Shown here: positions 61,701 through 64,000 of the stretch, piece by piece
Layout: each line of letters starts with the position of its first letter
How positions within the stretch are numbered: the first letter of the stretch is position 1
Source of the DNA: Macrocystis pyrifera
Taxonomy: Eukaryota > Sar > Phaeophyceae > Laminariales > Laminariaceae
Direction: 5' to 3'
Assembly (NCBI GenBank): GCA_031763025.1
Contig: JASSKH010000032.1
Span: forward strand, 2,125,001-2,189,000
DNA length: 64,000 nucleotides
Notes under the pieces: model-generated
What the model saw: only the letters and a program-made list of their open reading frames with translations
Databases searched by the model: none
Told to the model about the DNA's origin: nothing
Program-made: the position numbers and the translations under genes

Positions 61701-64000
61701 CCCGCCTCTTCCGCTCAGAACACACAAAGGCGAGACAGGCGAAGACAGTACGGAATATCAACCATCCACTATATCCCGAACATGCGTGTACGAGACCCTA
61801 GAAATGCCAGAGACAACCTGCAAAACCCAGCAAGTGCGCAGGACCGGTTGCGACGATACCACTGACACAAAATACGGTAATGGTGCCCGGGAAATTCTCT
61901 GGGGGCTCCTCACGCTTGAGGAGCTTGCTACCCCATCCAAAAACTGACTTTCAGAAAAATGAAGGGTTAACCGGACGAGCCGAGTGGCCTTAAGGTACAC
62001 CACGAAAAAAATATCATTCGAAAAAAAACGACATCGGGTAGTTCTTCAGTTGAGGGTTCCCGTCATTAATAGACAGAAAAAGCGAACTAGCCAACAAGCG
62101 CCACCTCTATCGTAGCACGCGTTACCACCGGGGGCGCCCATCGGACACAGACACGAACACCATCCTGCAAAGGGGAAAAGACAGACAATATCGTTTTTCG
62201 CTCTAGTTGGGGCCTGCAGGGTGGCAAGCGCGGGACATATCGCTCACCTTCCCGCACCCCGTCGGAGCAGAGACGACGACGTTTCGGTCGCTCCTGGCGA
62301 CCGTTGGGAAGAGGGCGCTCTGGATAGAATTGAATTTCAGAAACGGCCAAATTCTGCGAGAGACGCGATCAGGGCGGGCAAGACCCTTTCGATTCAGCTG
62401 CGTTCATTATTTCGTGAAACCCTTCTGACGTGTACTGCAGTAGAGGTATAAAATGCACCTGTTTTTTGTGAGGCTCCTGACTTGAGAAGCTCTCGTATAT
62501 TTCTCCAAAAACAAAAACAGTGAGACAAAAAAGGACGGTTTAGCTCGGCCTATCGTAGGTGTTGTTCGAAACATACTGCATTCCGAAATGAGATTGACGA
62601 TTTTGGGTCGTTCCTTGTTTGACGAGACCCCGTCGCCCAGAAATAAAATTGCCAAAAAACGGTATACCTCCACAGTAGCACGCGCCTTCTGACACGTGCT
62701 ACAGAAACGGTAGCACATCATACTTCTTAGCGCTCTCGCTCGAGGTACCCTCGGTAAACCTCACCCACCAATCGGATTTGAGCTCAAGAGTACCCGAAGC
62801 CTGATGCACACTCCACCCCATGGGCTTGGGCATCTAAACAAATACCGGCATTGTGTTGTAAAATGCCATCGAATGCAAAGACGTTGGGGAGCTCCTCGAT
62901 TGATAGGTGCTGCCATCAGTAGTGAAGGTTAATATTTGGCACTGCCACTATTAACACATTTTAACCACTGAAGCACCACGGCTGGTACAACTGCAGTTTA
63001 GACTGGGGCTACTGGGCGGGGCGCGTTTTGGAGTTTTTGTTTCAGCTGATCAGAGCCCCTCGACTTTGCGGTCTTGAGCTCGTACGCATTTTGGTCTCGC
63101 GACACTCGCCGCCATAGCATGGCTCGTTACGCTGCTTCAACGAAATAGTTTCAAGTTCAATTTTGAGTGAGGTTCGCAGTTGCTCGGTCGAGTGGCATAA
63201 ATTCGCAATAAAAGTGCGGGCACCCCTCCTGCCCTCTGAGAAAAAACACGATTCAGATAACATACTCACAAACAGGCGAACAAGTGTGTATAAAGCTGGT
63301 GCGCGGTGGTTTTTGCTGGTGACCGTGCGGGAAGCCGAGAGGAGACGGATCACACGTGGAAGGACGATATCTCTCGCTCGGGGTAAGTCGTACAAGTGTC
63401 GAGGAGACCTGTCATTGTTTTGCACCTGAGCACCGTGTGTGTGTGCTCCACGGAATTTCAGATTGGATAAATACTTCAGGGCCATCACACGCAAACACAG
63501 AACAAAAGGATAGCACATCTCGAGAGTGCATTTCGCTCTTGAGTTGTTCCGATAAATTGGCCGGCCGGTAAATAATATGTATATGGTTACATTCAGTAAC
63601 TCACTGCATTTTCTAGGCTGACCTAAGAGATACGATGGCCGCGAATTTGGCGTACTGGACGTCGAGGGGGGAAAGAACGATGTGATTCTTGACTGGTCCT
63701 AAAAACGTGGTTCGCAGTGACTGAACGAACCTGCTTAGCTCCGGAGGGTAAACGTCTCGGACGGTAATGAGCGAAGGAGACTGCTTGAATCCGCTCTCCT
63801 CTCCAGCCTCGCACTCCCGCACACCCTCTGGCTCGAATGAGGCCGGCGCCCTTTGGGCTACGGCCGATGCCGCTGAGACCCTTGACCTTGGCGACTGTGA
63901 GCTCCTCTTCACAACAGCATCAGGCGTCACTGCCACAGGTGCGACCGCTGCCGACCTAGTGGAACAAATATTGTTGTAGGGGTTGCGCACGACGGGTGGT
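43929..64000 (-). CDS. HFM1: HFM1/MER3 meiotic DNA helicase, N-terminus beyond right edge
   Basis: Whole-gene entry for the conserved part. Exons 5' to 3': 63731 to the edge, 62248-62353, 61254-61346, 60599-60802, 59925-60038, 59305-59445, 58545-58630, 57552-57669, 56327-56472, 55094-55213, 54497-54578, 53889-53981, 52706-52761, 50804-50921, 50041-50183, 49266-49407, 48244-48456, 47847-47994, 46658-46749, 45568-45723, 43929-44104. Phases agree at every junction except 45568/44104, where a small exon may be missing. HFM1/MER3 is the Ski2-like 3'-5' helicase of the ZMM group that stabilises recombination intermediates and promotes interfering crossovers in meiosis. All superfamily 2 motifs and the WHD/ratchet/Sec63 order are present, so the gene looks functional. 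Further exons probably run to 34782. Confidence 0.93.
51004..51110. mobile_element. MITE copy 4
   Basis: 107 bp, ends TTACTGGGGACCATAGTT and CCCCGTCGTAA, TA duplications. In the HFM1 intron between exons 52706 and 50921, 83 bp upstream (minus sense) of the latter. Confidence 0.75.
51690..52020 (-). mobile_element. Two LINE-type 3' tails, inverted
   Basis: Minus-strand copies at about 51700-51870 and 51905-52010, each with the GACGGAGCACCGTTC block and the TTTGACCATT-ACCAC block; the first also keeps the GTACTC end. The first extends further 5' (to the ATCCCCTTCCTG block near 51875) and matches 7700-7835 of the LINE fragment, which shows they are the same family. Confidence 0.5.
52125..52572 (+). 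mobile_element. Family R retroposon-like element, second long copy
   Basis: About 445 bp, matching 10842-11418 with the MITE removed; differences are scattered substitutions and a shorter T tract. It lies just below the HFM1 exon at 52706-52761, within the intron ending at 50921. Ends ATAATGAGTACACCCC. Two inverted LINE-type 3' tails lie directly beside it (51700-52020). Confidence 0.6.
53889..58630 (-). CDS. HFM1: HFM1/MER3 RecA2 domain (six exons)
   Basis: Exon 58545-58630: VGYASGTNPFMFDRGLNKHV. 57552-57669: YSDGKPALVFCGSKKDTETL (motif IV). 56327-56472: DPQLGKLIRKGVAIHNSGLS, then SDRGLVERAFLSG, equivalent to the AYHHAGM block with His-Asn-Ser-Gly in place of His-His-Ala-Gly. 55094-55213: IAVLVATTTLAMGVNLPARL (motif V) and VVIKGTNHY. 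54497-54578: AILQMMGRAGRPGFDSSGVA (motif VI). 53889-53981: RLSAGQEAVESALQARLLEA, start of the winged helix. Split codons close correctly at each border. Confidence 0.95.
54855..54962. mobile_element. MITE copy 5, inserted in an (ACT)n microsatellite
   Basis: 108 bp, left end TTACGGGGGACCATAGT, right end degenerate (GTCCTCTGTAA), TA duplications, with ACT repeats on both sides. In the HFM1 intron between exons 55094 and 54578. Confidence 0.75.
57056..57464. repeat. Putative TIR element, family 2, copy 1
   Basis: Left end GGGGCTCCTCGTGTGAGAAA and right end that reads, complemented, GGGGGCCCTCAACTGAGGAA. The interior holds A/T homopolymers. A shorter relative (61909-62075) shares both ends and the AAACTGACTTT block. 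No target duplication resolved. Confidence 0.4.
59305..62353 (-). CDS. HFM1: HFM1/MER3 RecA1 domain (five exons)
   Basis: Exon 62248-62353: IWPFLKFNSIQSALFP (Q motif) and VVSAPTGCGK (motif I, Walker A). 61254-61346: TAVLEMAIARLL and KIIYISPIK (Ia). 60599-60802: ALCQQTLDEWTAKF, VELTSD, DIILTTPEKWDSVTRRW (Ib/Ic). 59925-60038: VALVLVDEVHTIGEERGATL (motif II, DEVH, the HFM1 form of DExH) and EVILTRMKLV. 59305-59445: MRFVALSATLPNAADFGVF (motif III SAT) and YRPVQLH. All internal exons are phase 0 with standard GT-AG borders. Confidence 0.95.
61909..62075. repeat. Putative TIR element, family 2, copy 2
   Basis: Starts GGGGGCTCCTCACGCTTGAG, contains AAAAACTGACTTTCAG, ends GTTCTTCAGTTGAGGGTTCC. It lies in the HFM1 intron between 62248 and 61346. 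Related scraps occur at 62469 and 62888. Confidence 0.4.
63731..64000 (-). CDS. HFM1: HFM1/MER3 N-terminal exon, partial
   Basis: Open to the right edge on the minus strand and ending at donor AGCAG|GTTCGT (63731). Ser/Ala-rich sequence, then SLITVRDVYPPELSR, the segment that precedes the Q motif in HFM1. The split Arg is completed by the next exon (A|TTTGG). No ATG is visible; either the exon continues past the window or it begins after an acceptor-like TTCCACTAG near 63950. Confidence 0.65.

Overview
The window looks like a brown-alga-type nuclear genome, with Ectocarpus or a relative as the best guess. This rests on intron-rich genes with short exons (about 60-500 bp) and long introns, GT-AG splicing with two likely GC-AG introns, moderately high GC, many G/C homopolymers and microsatellites, and small dispersed repeats. 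No prokaryotic, organellar or viral gene was recognised. The organism call is inference from gene style, not from a species-specific marker.

Three host genes fill most of the 64 kb. (1) Minus strand, about 21.8 kb down to and past the left edge: a multi-exon protein with a RUN domain followed by a RhoGAP fold and a long acidic, Gly/Ser-rich tail. The GAP catalytic residues I could align (Arg finger, Lys, second Arg, Asn) are all replaced. (2) Plus strand, about 23.1-32.4 kb: a cAMP-dependent protein kinase regulatory subunit with pseudosubstrate site, two cyclic-nucleotide-binding domains and stop codon, across nine well-supported exons plus one possible first exon. (3) Minus strand, from past the right edge down to at least 43.9 kb and probably to 34.8 kb: the meiotic crossover helicase HFM1/MER3, with about twenty exons, helicase motifs Q to VI, winged-helix/ratchet region and a Sec63-like part. 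Splice phases agree across nearly all junctions.

Genes 1 and 2 are head to head (about 1.3 kb or more between candidate 5' ends, neither start proven). Genes 2 and 3 are tail to tail; the 2.4 kb between them holds an inverted pair of related coding-like segments of unknown nature. The rest is intron. The introns of gene 1 carry most of the repeats: a LINE 3' fragment, several copies of a non-autonomous element sharing the LINE's 3' end and C-rich tail, an almost pure 390-base poly-G tract, a 15-bp minisatellite, CTG and pentanucleotide arrays. Five copies of one ~105 bp MITE with TA target duplications are scattered over genes 1 and 3.

Functionally the genes are unrelated: vesicle/small-GTPase scaffold, cyclic-nucleotide signalling and meiotic recombination. 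No operon or system logic links them. Exon borders were read by eye from splice sites and frame and need transcript support.
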